Source: an uncultured Mycoplasmatota bacterium | GTDB taxonomy: Bacteria > Bacillota_I > Bacilli_A > RF39 > UBA660 | Reading direction: 5' to 3' | Assembly: GCA_900548695.1 (NCBI GenBank) | Contig: URLC01000001.1 | Location: 1-64,000 of the forward strand | Length of the DNA stretch: 64,000 bases | Shown here: piece after piece, positions 26,915 to 34,411 of the stretch | Position numbering within the stretch: position 1 is the first letter of the stretch | How the letters are laid out: the number at the start of each line of letters is the position of its first letter | Notes under the pieces: model-generated | Database searches by the model: none | Told to the model about the DNA's origin: nothing | What the model saw: the letters and a program-made list of their open reading frames with translations, nothing else | Program-made: the position numbers and the translations under genes

Positions 26915-27609
26915 TGAAATTAATTGAATTTAAAAATTTATCAAAAAATTATGGTAATAAAAAAGCTTTAATTAATGTGAATCTTGAAATTGAAAGAGGA
27001 AAAATCTATGGATTACTTGGTCCTAATGGTAGTGGTAAGACAACAATGATAAAAATTATTAATGATTTGTTGCAACCATCTAGTGGTGAGATTTTAATTA
27101 ATGGTAAAGAACCTGGAATTGATAGTAAGAAGATTATTTCTTATTTACCAGAGCGAACTTATTTAAATATGAATATGAAAGTTTTGGAGTTAATCGGTTT
27201 TTTTAAAGATTTTTATGAAGATTTCGACGAAGAGAAAGCTTTAAGTTTATTAAAAAAATTAAAGATTAACAAACAAGACAAACTAAAAAATATGTCTAAG
27301 GGGACAAAAGAAAAGGTACAACTAGTCATGGTTATGAGTAGAAAAGCCGATTTATATATATTAGATGAACCAATTGGAGGAGTTGATCCTGCTAGTCGTG
27401 ATTATATACTGGATACTATACTATCTAATTTTAATGATGGTTCTTCTATTATTATTTGTACTCATTTGATTGCTGATATTGAGAAGATATTAGATCAAGT
27501 TATTTTCATCAATCAAGGCAAAATTGTATTGAATGAAGAGGCCGATACTATTCGCAAAAAGAAAAAAACAACTATTGATAAGTTGTTTAGGGAGGAATTT
27601 AAATGTTAA
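26914..27609 (+). CDS. ABC transporter ATP-binding protein
   Basis: A 231-aa ATPase with Walker A LLGPNGSGKTT, an LSGGQ-equivalent NMSKGTKEKVQL, Walker B LYILDEPIGGVDP, and the H-loop CTHLIADIE. The SKGTKEK signature and short size are usual for YtrB/CcmA-type exporters. It overlaps the regulator upstream and the permease downstream by a few bases, which indicates translational coupling. Confidence 0.92.
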   Translation: MKLIEFKNLSKNYGNKKALINVNLEIERGKIYGLLGPNGSGKTTMIKIINDLLQPSSGEILINGKEPGIDSKKIISYLPERTYLNMNMKVLELIGFFKDFYEDFDEEKALSLLKKLKINKQDKLKNMSKGTKEKVQLVMVMSRKADLYILDEPIGGVDPASRDYILDTILSNFNDGSSIIICTHLIADIEKILDQVIFINQGKIVLNEEADTIRKKKKTTIDKLFREEFKC

Positions 27610-28385
27610 CTAAATTGTTAAAATATGATTTTAAATCTTTGGCAAAACTATTAATTCCTATCTATGGAATTGCTTTATTACTTGCTTTGCTTACTAGAGT
27701 AGCTAATTTATTATCAGATAAATTTTCTATTTTTTCAGTACCAAGTGGATTTATTAGTGTGATTTTTGTTATTGTACTTATTGGAATACCAATTGTTACT
27801 TTTATCTTTACAATTCTTATCTTTTATAGAAATTTGATTAAAGATGAAGGATATTTAATGCACACTATTCCAGTTTCTAAACATAATATTATTTTATCAA
27901 AAACGATTAGTTCTACTTCTTATTTAATCTTATCTGGAATTTTTGTAATTTTACTTTTATTTATTGGTGTGTATAACATTTGGTTTGATTCTAAAGTTTT
28001 AAAGTTTTTATGGGATGCTTTGAGCCATGTTGATACTATTTTCTTAATTCTTATTATTATATCTATTATCATTAGTGTAATATTAAACCAATTAATGTTT
28101 TATGCATCTATTTCTTTGGGACAAAAGCATAATAGCAAAATATTATATTCTATTATTTATGGAGTTGTGTTATATAATGTAACGCAAATACTTTCTGTCA
28201 TTATTTTACTACCATTTATGCTGTTAGACTCTAATTATCAACAATATATTTCAGGAAATAATGTCTTTAATTTTAGTTTAATTAATGGCTTTATTGGGTT
28301 GTCTTTAGTAGTTTCTGTTTTATTTATTATTGGTTATTATTTCATTACTGTTAAAGTATTGGATAAGAAACTTAATCTAGAATAA
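27603..28385 (+). CDS. ABC transporter permease
   Basis: A 260-aa membrane protein with about six hydrophobic helices (near 17-32, 56-80, 105-128, 144-168, 185-206 and 223-250). The conserved KDEGYLMHTIPVSKHNIILSK stretch after the second helix is typical of this ABC-2-like permease family. It is coupled to the ATPase at 26914 and is probably the membrane partner of that exporter. The substrate is unknown. Confidence 0.85.
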   Translation: MLTKLLKYDFKSLAKLLIPIYGIALLLALLTRVANLLSDKFSIFSVPSGFISVIFVIVLIGIPIVTFIFTILIFYRNLIKDEGYLMHTIPVSKHNIILSKTISSTSYLILSGIFVILLLFIGVYNIWFDSKVLKFLWDALSHVDTIFLILIIISIIISVILNQLMFYASISLGQKHNSKILYSIIYGVVLYNVTQILSVIILLPFMLLDSNYQQYISGNNVFNFSLINGFIGLSLVVSVLFIIGYYFITVKVLDKKLNLE

Positions 28386-28408
28386 AATTGCTTTATATAA
28401 GCAATTTT
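28384..28408 (+). terminator. Terminator of the YtrA-type operon
   Basis: A 10-bp stem AAAATTGCTT/AAGCAATTTT with a TATAT loop, ending in T6. It abuts the stop codon of the convergent amidase fragment. Confidence 0.85.
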
Positions 28409-29336
28409 TTATTGTGGAATTATTAGAACTTGACCTACTGATATTAAATTCGATGTAAGACTGTTGGCTATTTTTAATTCTTCAACACTAACATTAAACT
28501 CTTTAGCAATTGACCAGAGACTATCTCCCTTTTTTACAGTATAGGTCTTTTTAGAGTTCGTTTTTGGAATTTTTAGTTTATCACCTATTTGTAAATCTGC
28601 ATTTTCTAAATTATTAATTTCAATTAAATCGTCTACTGTAACGTCATATCTTTGTGATATTAACCAAAGACTATCTCCTTTTACGACAGTATAAATTTCA
28701 TATTCATCATTTGTTTGAATGGCTGGAACTCGTAATTCTTGGCCAACATATAAATTATTGCCTACAATGTTATTCAAGGACTTTAATTCATCCACTGTGA
28801 TATTATATTTACGGGCTATACCATACAGAGTATCACCTTTTTGAACAGTATAGGTTTCTGTTAGTGTTGTTGGAGTAGGAATTTTTAGTTTTTGACCTAT
28901 TTGTAATAAATCTGATGTCAAATTATTGAGCCTTTTTATTGCTTCTACCGTAGTGTTGAATTTACTGGCTATTTGTGATAAAGTGTCACCTCTTACAACA
29001 GTATAGACATATTCTGTAGTGTTGCTTCCTGGTGGGGTATATTTGTAACCACCGTAATCAGCAATGGCTTTAACCACTCCTTCTACATAATCTTCTAAAT
29101 TATTTTGCAATTTTTTTTGATCAGCAGCATTATCAATGAAGCCATATTCTACTAGTAAAGATTGCATTGGAGAAGTTTCTCTTATTATATAATAGTAATC
29201 TTTGCTAGGGTCTTCGGGTAACCTTCTTTGATAGACTTTACGCTTTTTTTGACCTGCTGCACCGATATTATTTAAAGCCATAGTCGCTAGAGTATCGTTA
29301 TTGCGAAGGGGATAAATTATTTCGGCACCTTCGCCA
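28409..29336 (-). pseudogene. Split LysM N-acetylmuramoyl-L-alanine amidase, C-terminal half
   Basis: The reading frame is open from the element junction at about 29336 to 28409. It starts with GGEGAEIIYPLRNNDTLA, the normal continuation of an amidase_3 domain, including the catalytic glutamate strand LLVEYGFIDN, then four LysM repeats (YTVVRGDTL, YTVQKGDTL, YTVVKGDSL, YTVKKGDSL). It has no start or zinc ligands of its own; the first internal ATG (29281) would give a protein without the metal site. The missing N-terminal half is at 41318-41585, 12 kb away. Removing the intervening 11,977 bp restores an intact 399-aa frame. Confidence 0.93.
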
Positions 29337-29359
29337 CCTCGTGAGTTTAGATACCATTA
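29337..29359. repeat. Attachment site, left junction
   Basis: Core CCTC (29337-29340) followed by the element arm, whose GAGTTTAGATACCATTA (29343-29359) is the inverted partner of the right arm. Host amidase sequence lies to the left. Confidence 0.85.
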
Positions 29360-29431
29360 GTAATTATAATCTTTTAATATCATTCATACCGTTTGCGGTA
29401 TAAAAACAAAAATCTATTTTATTTTTGCTAT

Positions 29432-30742
29432 TTAATTTATTATTTTTTGAATATTTTCTTTAAAAGTTTTATTAGGTTCTACTTGTGGAATATAGTGATG
29501 CATTTCTCTCGCTCTTTCTTGTTTTCTAGTAAATTCATTATCTTCATGTTCATAAGGCCAATATGTTCCATATGCTTTATCTACATCAAAATATTCATTT
29601 TCTAAATATGAAGTTAATTTCGTTAGAAAACTTGAATATGTATATTTATCATCTATTTTACGATTTAACAATTTATAATAGTTATTTGATGCGCCACTAA
29701 CATCATCCTTAATTTTGGTTATATATTTATTGTAATTGCCGTTCATTAGTTCAGTATAAAATAATAAATCAGTATATTTTAAGGTCAATAGAAAAGTAAC
29801 AATATAGCATTGTTGTTCAGTCCATTTTTTTTCCTCTAAAATTTCTCCATTATTATAAATTTTATATTTAGATACAAATTCATTAAAAATTTTATTGGCG
29901 TCTCTTAATGAAATATTTAATATTTGAAACATTTCAGAAATTTCTTTAACTATTTTATCCAAATTATAAATATCAGAAGTATCTACTGTTTCATAAAATT
30001 TTATAGGTAATAAATTATACTGATAATCGAAAAACTTACTAAAATACTTTTCACTATCCATTTCCTGACCAAAAATTGTTTTTGCAGATTCTTCAAGTTG
30101 CAATTTATCCACTGCTACTATAAATATACAATTTTCAACATCAAAAAAATGTTTAATTATTTCTAATGTATCTATAGCAAAACTAGGTTTACATCTATCT
30201 AGCTCATCAACAATAAATATTTGTGGCTTCTTACTACAACTTTCTTTTAATTTAACTTTGATATTCTTTTTGCACAAAATAAAATCATCAAAATCTTTTT
30301 TATAACTTTCATTATCTATGCCTAAAATATTATCCTTTACATCATTTAAATCAATGTCAAAATTTTTTTTATAAATACCATTAATCATAGCATACAAAGA
30401 TACTAGAATTCCCTTACCAAAATTTTTCCCCGTTAGCTTGATTATTTTTTCTAAGTCTTTACCTAATTTAAGTTTATCTTCTATAGATGAAAAGAATGGA
30501 ATATATGGTGTTTCATAAAAATCATATTCATATGCATTATAATTTATAAAAAGTTGAACATCATCACATTCAATTATTTTTTCTTCTAATTGTTTTAAAA
30601 AAGTACTTTTTCCAGAACCCCACGATCCATTTAACAAAATAACTAATCCGTTTTGACTATTTTCTTTATATTCTTCCCTTTTTCTTATTATTTCTAATAA
30701 GACATCAACATCAATATCTCTACAAACTTTTTTTACTTTCAT
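29432..30742 (-). CDS. KAP-family P-loop NTPase
   Basis: A 436-aa protein. The start at 30742 is supported by AAGGTGATAGT before the ATG; a longer frame would run into the integrase gene. Walker A is GSWGSGKST at residues 39-47, and Walker B with the sensor-like extension is FIVDELDRCKPSF, followed by FIVAVDKLQL. This is the KAP NTPase layout (STAND-like). No membrane insertion is obvious, unlike many KAP proteins. It lies between the left attachment site and the integrase, and KAP NTPases recur in anti-phage loci, so a defence role is inferred but no effector domain is seen. Confidence 0.8.
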   Translation of the reverse strand: MKVKKVCRDIDVDVLLEIIRKREEYKENSQNGLVILLNGSWGSGKSTFLKQLEEKIIECDDVQLFINYNAYEYDFYETPYIPFFSSIEDKLKLGKDLEKIIKLTGKNFGKGILVSLYAMINGIYKKNFDIDLNDVKDNILGIDNESYKKDFDDFILCKKNIKVKLKESCSKKPQIFIVDELDRCKPSFAIDTLEIIKHFFDVENCIFIVAVDKLQLEESAKTIFGQEMDSEKYFSKFFDYQYNLLPIKFYETVDTSDIYNLDKIVKEISEMFQILNISLRDANKIFNEFVSKYKIYNNGEILEEKKWTEQQCYIVTFLLTLKYTDLLFYTELMNGNYNKYITKIKDDVSGASNNYYKLLNRKIDDKYTYSSFLTKLTSYLENEYFDVDKAYGTYWPYEHEDNEFTRKQERAREMHHYIPQVEPNKTFKENIQKIIN

Positions 30743-30776
30743 ACTATCACCTTTTCGTATGAAATATATTATATCA

Positions 30777-32438
30777 TTAAAACTTCTTTTTCTCAATTCT
30801 TCCATAGGGATTTCTTATTAAATTTTTGTTCTCATATTTAAATGAAACAACTGGTACAATTTCATATTTAAAATATATAGTAATATTTCTATCTTTATCG
30901 ATAACTATTTTATCTATTAATGTATCTATTAATTCTTTTTTAGGTTTATTTAAATCTAATAGTTTCTTTATCTTTTTAGTGTAGTCTGGTAAAACATTAG
31001 CTTTATTTTTTATTTTATATTTTTTAATGTTTTCATTATCTATTAAATTATTTATTTCTTTTAATTTAGTTTCCGATTCTTTAGCTAATTCTTTATAAGT
31101 TTCAGTAGATATTACTCCATCACATCTATCATTATATAAAGTTGTAATTCTCTTAGTTATTTTTTCTTTTTCTATTTCCAAATTTTTGATAACATTGTCT
31201 ATGTTATTAGTTTCTTTACAAACACTTTTAACAACTTCGTCATTTAATTGTTTTAAATCCAATTCTTTCATTAATTTAGAAACAGATTTATTGATTTGTT
31301 CTAACACCTGTTCTTCTAAATAGTTATATGGATAAAAATGTGAATAGCATCTACCTCTAACTGGATCTCTTGAATATCTATTACAATTAACTGACCAATA
31401 ATCTTGTTTTTTCCTATAAAGTACGGTAAGTCTATTTCCACATTCCTTACAAAACAACTTACCTTCTAGTAACCTTTTTTCTCTACCAGTTTTAATTTCA
31501 TAGTTTCTTGTATTTCTTTTTCTTAAATTATTAACATAATCAAAAGTGTCTTTATCAACTAATGGTTCATGAGTATTTTCTACCACTATCCATAATTTTT
31601 CATCTAATGTTATTTTCTTTTTGGATTTATAACTTACTTTAGTTTGGGTATGTTGAACTAAATCTCCTGTATAAATTCTATTAATTAAAATCTTTTTTAC
31701 TGTGGAAATATTCCAATTATCTCTATCAATTAATCTAGATGAATAATTAGTCTTTTTATAACCACTAGGCGTAACTACATGTAATTTATTAAGTCTATTA
31801 GCTATTTCAGTAGGTCCAATACCATCTGCTCTCCACTTAAATATCTTTTTAACAATTGGAGCAGTTTCTGGATTAGGGATTAAGTGTCCTTTATCTTCTG
31901 GATCTCTCATATATCCATAGCATGGAAGACTTCCTACAAATTTACCACTTTTTCTTTTTTCATTTAAAACATTTCTAATTTTAATAGAATTTTGTTTACT
32001 ATAATAATCATTACAAGCAATTATAAATGTTGATGAATCATTACTAGCTTGATTTTTAAAACTATCAAATGATTCTAATATAGAAATAAATCTTATATTG
32101 TTCTCTGGAAAAAATGTTTCAATATAATAACCAGTCATAACATGATCTCGCCCAAGTCTTGATAAATCTTTTACTATTACACAATTAATTTTTTTATTAT
32201 TGATATCTTCTAACAAACTTTTAAATCCAGGTCTTTCAAAATCAGTTCCAGAAAATCCATCATCAACATATTCTTTAACTAAATTAAAATTATTGTTTTT
32301 AACATAATTCCTTAATAATTCTTTTTGATTTATTACACTTTCACTATCAGATTCATATTTTTTGTCCTTATCTTCTTGAGATAATCTTATATAGATTCCA
32401 ACATTGAAATCTAATCCATTTAAGTAAGTATTATTCAT
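30777..32438 (-). CDS. Large serine recombinase (integrase)
   Basis: A 553-aa protein. The resolvase N-terminal domain starts with VGIYIRLSQED (nucleophile Ser20), with DGFSGTDFERPGF and VKDLSRLGRDH. Then comes the recombinase domain and a zinc ribbon (LFCKECGNRLT ... VNCNRYSRDP), with a coiled-coil motif in the ELDLKQLND... to KELIDTLIDK region, ending in a beta tail. This is the architecture of phage and ICE serine integrases that recombine attP with attB. GGAGG precedes the ATG. It should be the enzyme that inserted the element into the amidase gene and could excise it with a directionality factor. Confidence 0.94.
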   Translation of the reverse strand: MNNTYLNGLDFNVGIYIRLSQEDKDKKYESDSESVINQKELLRNYVKNNNFNLVKEYVDDGFSGTDFERPGFKSLLEDINNKKINCVIVKDLSRLGRDHVMTGYYIETFFPENNIRFISILESFDSFKNQASNDSSTFIIACNDYYSKQNSIKIRNVLNEKRKSGKFVGSLPCYGYMRDPEDKGHLIPNPETAPIVKKIFKWRADGIGPTEIANRLNKLHVVTPSGYKKTNYSSRLIDRDNWNISTVKKILINRIYTGDLVQHTQTKVSYKSKKKITLDEKLWIVVENTHEPLVDKDTFDYVNNLRKRNTRNYEIKTGREKRLLEGKLFCKECGNRLTVLYRKKQDYWSVNCNRYSRDPVRGRCYSHFYPYNYLEEQVLEQINKSVSKLMKELDLKQLNDEVVKSVCKETNNIDNVIKNLEIEKEKITKRITTLYNDRCDGVISTETYKELAKESETKLKEINNLIDNENIKKYKIKNKANVLPDYTKKIKKLLDLNKPKKELIDTLIDKIVIDKDRNITIYFKYEIVPVVSFKYENKNLIRNPYGRIEKKKF

Positions 32439-32516
32439 TCATTCCTCCAATCCTCTTACTTAATTGGGTATTTAGACAAATGAATGATAACATCATTAAT
32501 GAATAATTGCAAATCA

Positions 32517-32615
32517 TTAATTATTGTTTACTCCTTCTTCTTTCATTATCTCTTCGATTAAGTACTTCAAAATAAGATCTTTAAATGAAATTTTATTCAA
32601 ATAGGCTCCTTTCAT
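32517..32615 (-). CDS. Putative 32-aa protein upstream of the integrase
   Basis: A short open frame beginning MKGAYLNKISFKDLILKYLI and ending in EEGVNNN, preceded by AGGTGG. An even shorter frame (32593-32667, 24 aa, preceded by AAAGGAAG) overlaps its start. Both read toward the integrase, and a further overlapping frame reaches the integrase ATG, so this looks like a translated leader. The function is unknown; I rate it as possible only. Confidence 0.35.
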   Translation of the reverse strand: MKGAYLNKISFKDLILKYLIEEIMKEEGVNNN

Positions 32616-32804
32616 ATTTAAACCACCTATTTAAATTTATGTTTAAAATTATTTTTTTATCATGCATATATCAACTTCCTTTCTCTTTTTAAATATATAA
32701 AATAATTTTATAATAAATATATAATATTAATATTTTTTATATTCTATTTATTATATTATTGTGGGTATAAAGATCCATTGAATGTAAAATATACATCCAA
32801 TTAA

Positions 32805-33002
32805 TTAGAACAATTCTTCTAAAGTAACGGATGTATATTTATCTTTGTTAATGTAAATTTTTCTTTGAAATTTATGCTTATATTCTATAGTTATATAATT
32901 ATTATCTGATAATTCTTTTAATAGTTTAGCAAATAAAATCCCTCTAAAGGAGAAAATCTCCTTTAATATGTTTAAACTATAACATATGTTTTTTTCCCCT
33001 TT
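32805..33002 (-). pseudogene. HTH/winged-helix gene remnant without a start codon
   Basis: An open frame of 65 codons lacking any ATG, GTG or TTG at the front and preceded by an in-frame TGA. It ends FAKLLKELSDNNYITIEY...TLEELF, which resembles the end of a winged-helix domain like that of the neighbouring 33133-33390 gene (LKILEELNYLIYQEY). I interpret it as a decayed or frameshifted relative. It could be chance, since the region is AT-rich. Confidence 0.35.
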
Positions 33003-33045
33003 TCATATTTCATTTTAGTTCTTTGAAATATGTTATAGTTTAAAC
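32970..33045. repeat. 18-bp perfect inverted repeat
   Basis: GTTTAAACTATAACATAT at 32970-32987 is exactly repeated in inverted form at 33028-33045, with 40 bases between. The arms are too AT-rich and far apart for a simple terminator, so a protein-binding pair, replication or transfer site is more likely. Confidence 0.6.
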
Positions 33046-33132
33046 TGTATTCATCTTATATTTCTATAAGATAGGTTCTAACATAAGCCTTATATCTTAC
33101 TGAGCCTCTTATAACTAACGTCCTTTGACTCT

Positions 33133-33390
33133 TTAGTTAAGTGTTACTGTGTACATTCCGTTTGAGTATTCTTGATATATTAGATAATTTAACTCTTCTA
33201 ATATCTTCAGACTTTTTCTCAAACCTTTGTTTTTGATGTTAACTACTTGCTGTATCTCTCCTACATTTATATCTGTTATTATTCTTCCGAATCCCTTGGT
33301 GTAAATGTAAGAGTAGATATATTTGGTCTCTTTTGGAATATTTTTATTCTTCCAAATCTCTTTTGGTACTTCTAGATACCTCATTCTCAT
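33133..33390 (-). CDS. Small winged-helix DNA-binding protein
   Basis: An 85-aa protein with a helix-turn-helix: YLEVPKEIWKNKNIPKETKYIYSYIY resembles the N-terminal helices of plasmid and phage replication-initiator or regulatory winged helices, followed by INVGEIQQVVNIKNKGLRKSLKILEELNYLIYQEY. Transcription is divergent from the XRE gene and toward the integrase. A promoter TTGACA-17-TATAGT (33463-33468 and 33440-33445) lies upstream. Given its size and position it could be a recombination directionality factor or a regulator; this is inference. Confidence 0.65.
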   Translation of the reverse strand: MRMRYLEVPKEIWKNKNIPKETKYIYSYIYTKGFGRIITDINVGEIQQVVNIKNKGLRKSLKILEELNYLIYQEYSNGMYTVTLN

Positions 33391-33413
33391 CTACTCTATC
33401 TGTCTCCTTTTTA

Positions 33414-33516
33414 TTGATGTAAAACTCATCAATTGCAATTACTATACTATTATATATTGAGTTTGTCAATACATTTGTTGTAATTCGTTGACTTTTACAT
33501 CACTTTGTGATATTAT
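33414..33516. promoter_or_regulatory. Divergent promoters with palindromic operators
   Basis: Leftward promoter: TTGACA (33463-33468), 17 bp, TATAGT (33440-33445). Rightward promoter: TTGACT (33488-33493), 17 bp, TATTAT (33511-33516). Palindrome TTGATG-7-CATCAA lies at 33414-33431 and ATCAC-TTT-GTGAT at 33499-33511, the latter inside the rightward promoter spacer. In addition TGATGTAAAA (33415-33424) recurs inverted at 33493-33502. This is the arrangement of a CI/Cro-like switch. Confidence 0.7.
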
Positions 33517-33545
33517 TAACTTGTATTTGAAAGAGGTGTATTTTT

Positions 33546-34076
33546 ATGCGTAAAAATAATACAACTGAATTAGGAGAATTAATTAAAAATAAAAGAGAAG
33601 AATTGGGTATTTCACAAAGAGCTCTTGCTCGTGAAGTTAATATGGACTGTGCTGAAGTTTCGCGAATTGAAGCTGGCAAAAGACAAAAACCTAATATTCT
33701 GTACTTAAAAGGAATATCTGAAACACTTAATATTAGTTTAGTAGAATTAATGAAACTTGCTGGATATAGTGATGTAGAAATAAATTGGGGTACTGATTTT
33801 TCAAATAAAAGATCAACTACTGATTATCAAAAACAAATTGAAAGTTATGAAAAATTTTATTTTGATGTGTTAGAAGATATAGAAATTAGAAGAAAAAGTG
33901 CATTTGAATGCAAAGGCATATTTGCTGATATTATAGATAGAATTGATAACCCTGGATATTACTCATCAGAAATAACTTTAAAAGATATTTCAGAAAAACT
34001 AAAGGAAGCATCAAGAGTAATAAACAAAAATATGGAAAAATTTGATAAAAATAAATTACCCAAAGACCTATTTTAA
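33546..34076 (+). CDS. XRE-family repressor of the element
   Basis: A 176-aa protein with an N-terminal Cro/C1 helix-turn-helix (about 8-68: LGISQRALAREVNMDCAEVSRIEAG) and a helical C-terminal part of about 100 residues without protease or ImmA motifs. GAGGTG precedes the ATG, and a near-consensus promoter with an internal palindrome lies upstream. It is divergent from the small winged-helix protein and integrase, so it most likely holds the element in the integrated state. A cognate ImmA peptidase is absent. Confidence 0.85.
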   Translation: MRKNNTTELGELIKNKREELGISQRALAREVNMDCAEVSRIEAGKRQKPNILYLKGISETLNISLVELMKLAGYSDVEINWGTDFSNKRSTTDYQKQIESYEKFYFDVLEDIEIRRKSAFECKGIFADIIDRIDNPGYYSSEITLKDISEKLKEASRVINKNMEKFDKNKLPKDLF

Positions 34077-34411
34077 TAACTATCCTACTTTATCTGATTT
34101 TTTTGTACAAAAATTACATTCTTAAATAAGCAGGATAAGAAGATGGCGCCACAAAGTAAAAAAATCCTTATAAAATAAGGAAACTTAGTGGTACCATTCT
34201 TATTTCGTACTTACGAAATTCATCCTACTTTGTAGGTTGATATAAGGGATGTATTACTATTTAATCATTTATATATAATAATAAACCAAATATATTTATA
34301 ATCCTATTTTTACAAATAACACAGAATTAATAGGATGATATGATATTAGTTAATAAAATTTAAACAAATCAAAAAAAAGAGAGTAATATGCTCTCTTAAT
34401 AACAATTTTGT
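34077..34411. other. Convergent intergenic region with clustered hairpins
   Basis: No gene is visible. The region is rich in inverted repeats: an imperfect long stem 34135-34157 with 34183-34203, enclosing TCCTTAT-AAA-ATAAGGA (34165-34181); ATTTCGTA-CT-TACGAAAT near 34202-34219; and CCTAC-TTT-GTAGG near 34223-34235. The sequence ATCCTACTT occurs at 34082-34090 and 34222-34230. It may encode a structured RNA. It ends in the terminator at 34377-34397. Confidence 0.5.
34377..34397 (-). terminator. Terminator of the defence operon
   Basis: AAGAGAG/CTCTCTT stem with a 7-base loop. On the minus strand the hairpin is followed by T7 (A-run 34371-34378), just after the stop of the SauUSI-like gene. 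Confidence 0.8.

Larger units (their letters stand above)
32439..33132. other. AT-rich region with hairpins, small frames and a gene remnant
   Basis: About 690 bases without a full-length gene. From left to right: tiny overlapping frames next to the integrase (32517-32667); a very AT-rich block (32690-32760); inverted pair AAATATACATCC/GGATGTATATTT (32787-32798 and 32829-32840); a broken HTH-like frame (32805-33002); hairpin AAAGGAGA/TCTCCTTT (32946-32964); and an 18-bp perfect inverted repeat (32970-32987 and 33028-33045). It could hold an origin of transfer or regulatory RNA, but no known oriT can be identified. Confidence 0.5.

Noticed and set aside
28409..29281. A stand-alone LysM amidase-like gene starting at 29281.
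   Set aside because: The frame is open to 29336 and continues an amidase domain; starting at 29281 would drop the zinc site, and no ribosome binding site is evident. It is the downstream half of a split gene.
33546..34076. Toxin-antitoxin system around the XRE gene.
   Set aside because: No small toxin or ImmA/HipA-type partner lies next to it; the divergent gene is a DNA-binding protein, so a repressor switch is more likely.
34183..34203. T-box riboswitch, suggested by TGGTACC.
   Set aside because: No specifier loop, no downstream amino-acid or tRNA-synthetase gene on this strand, and the next gene is on the other strand.
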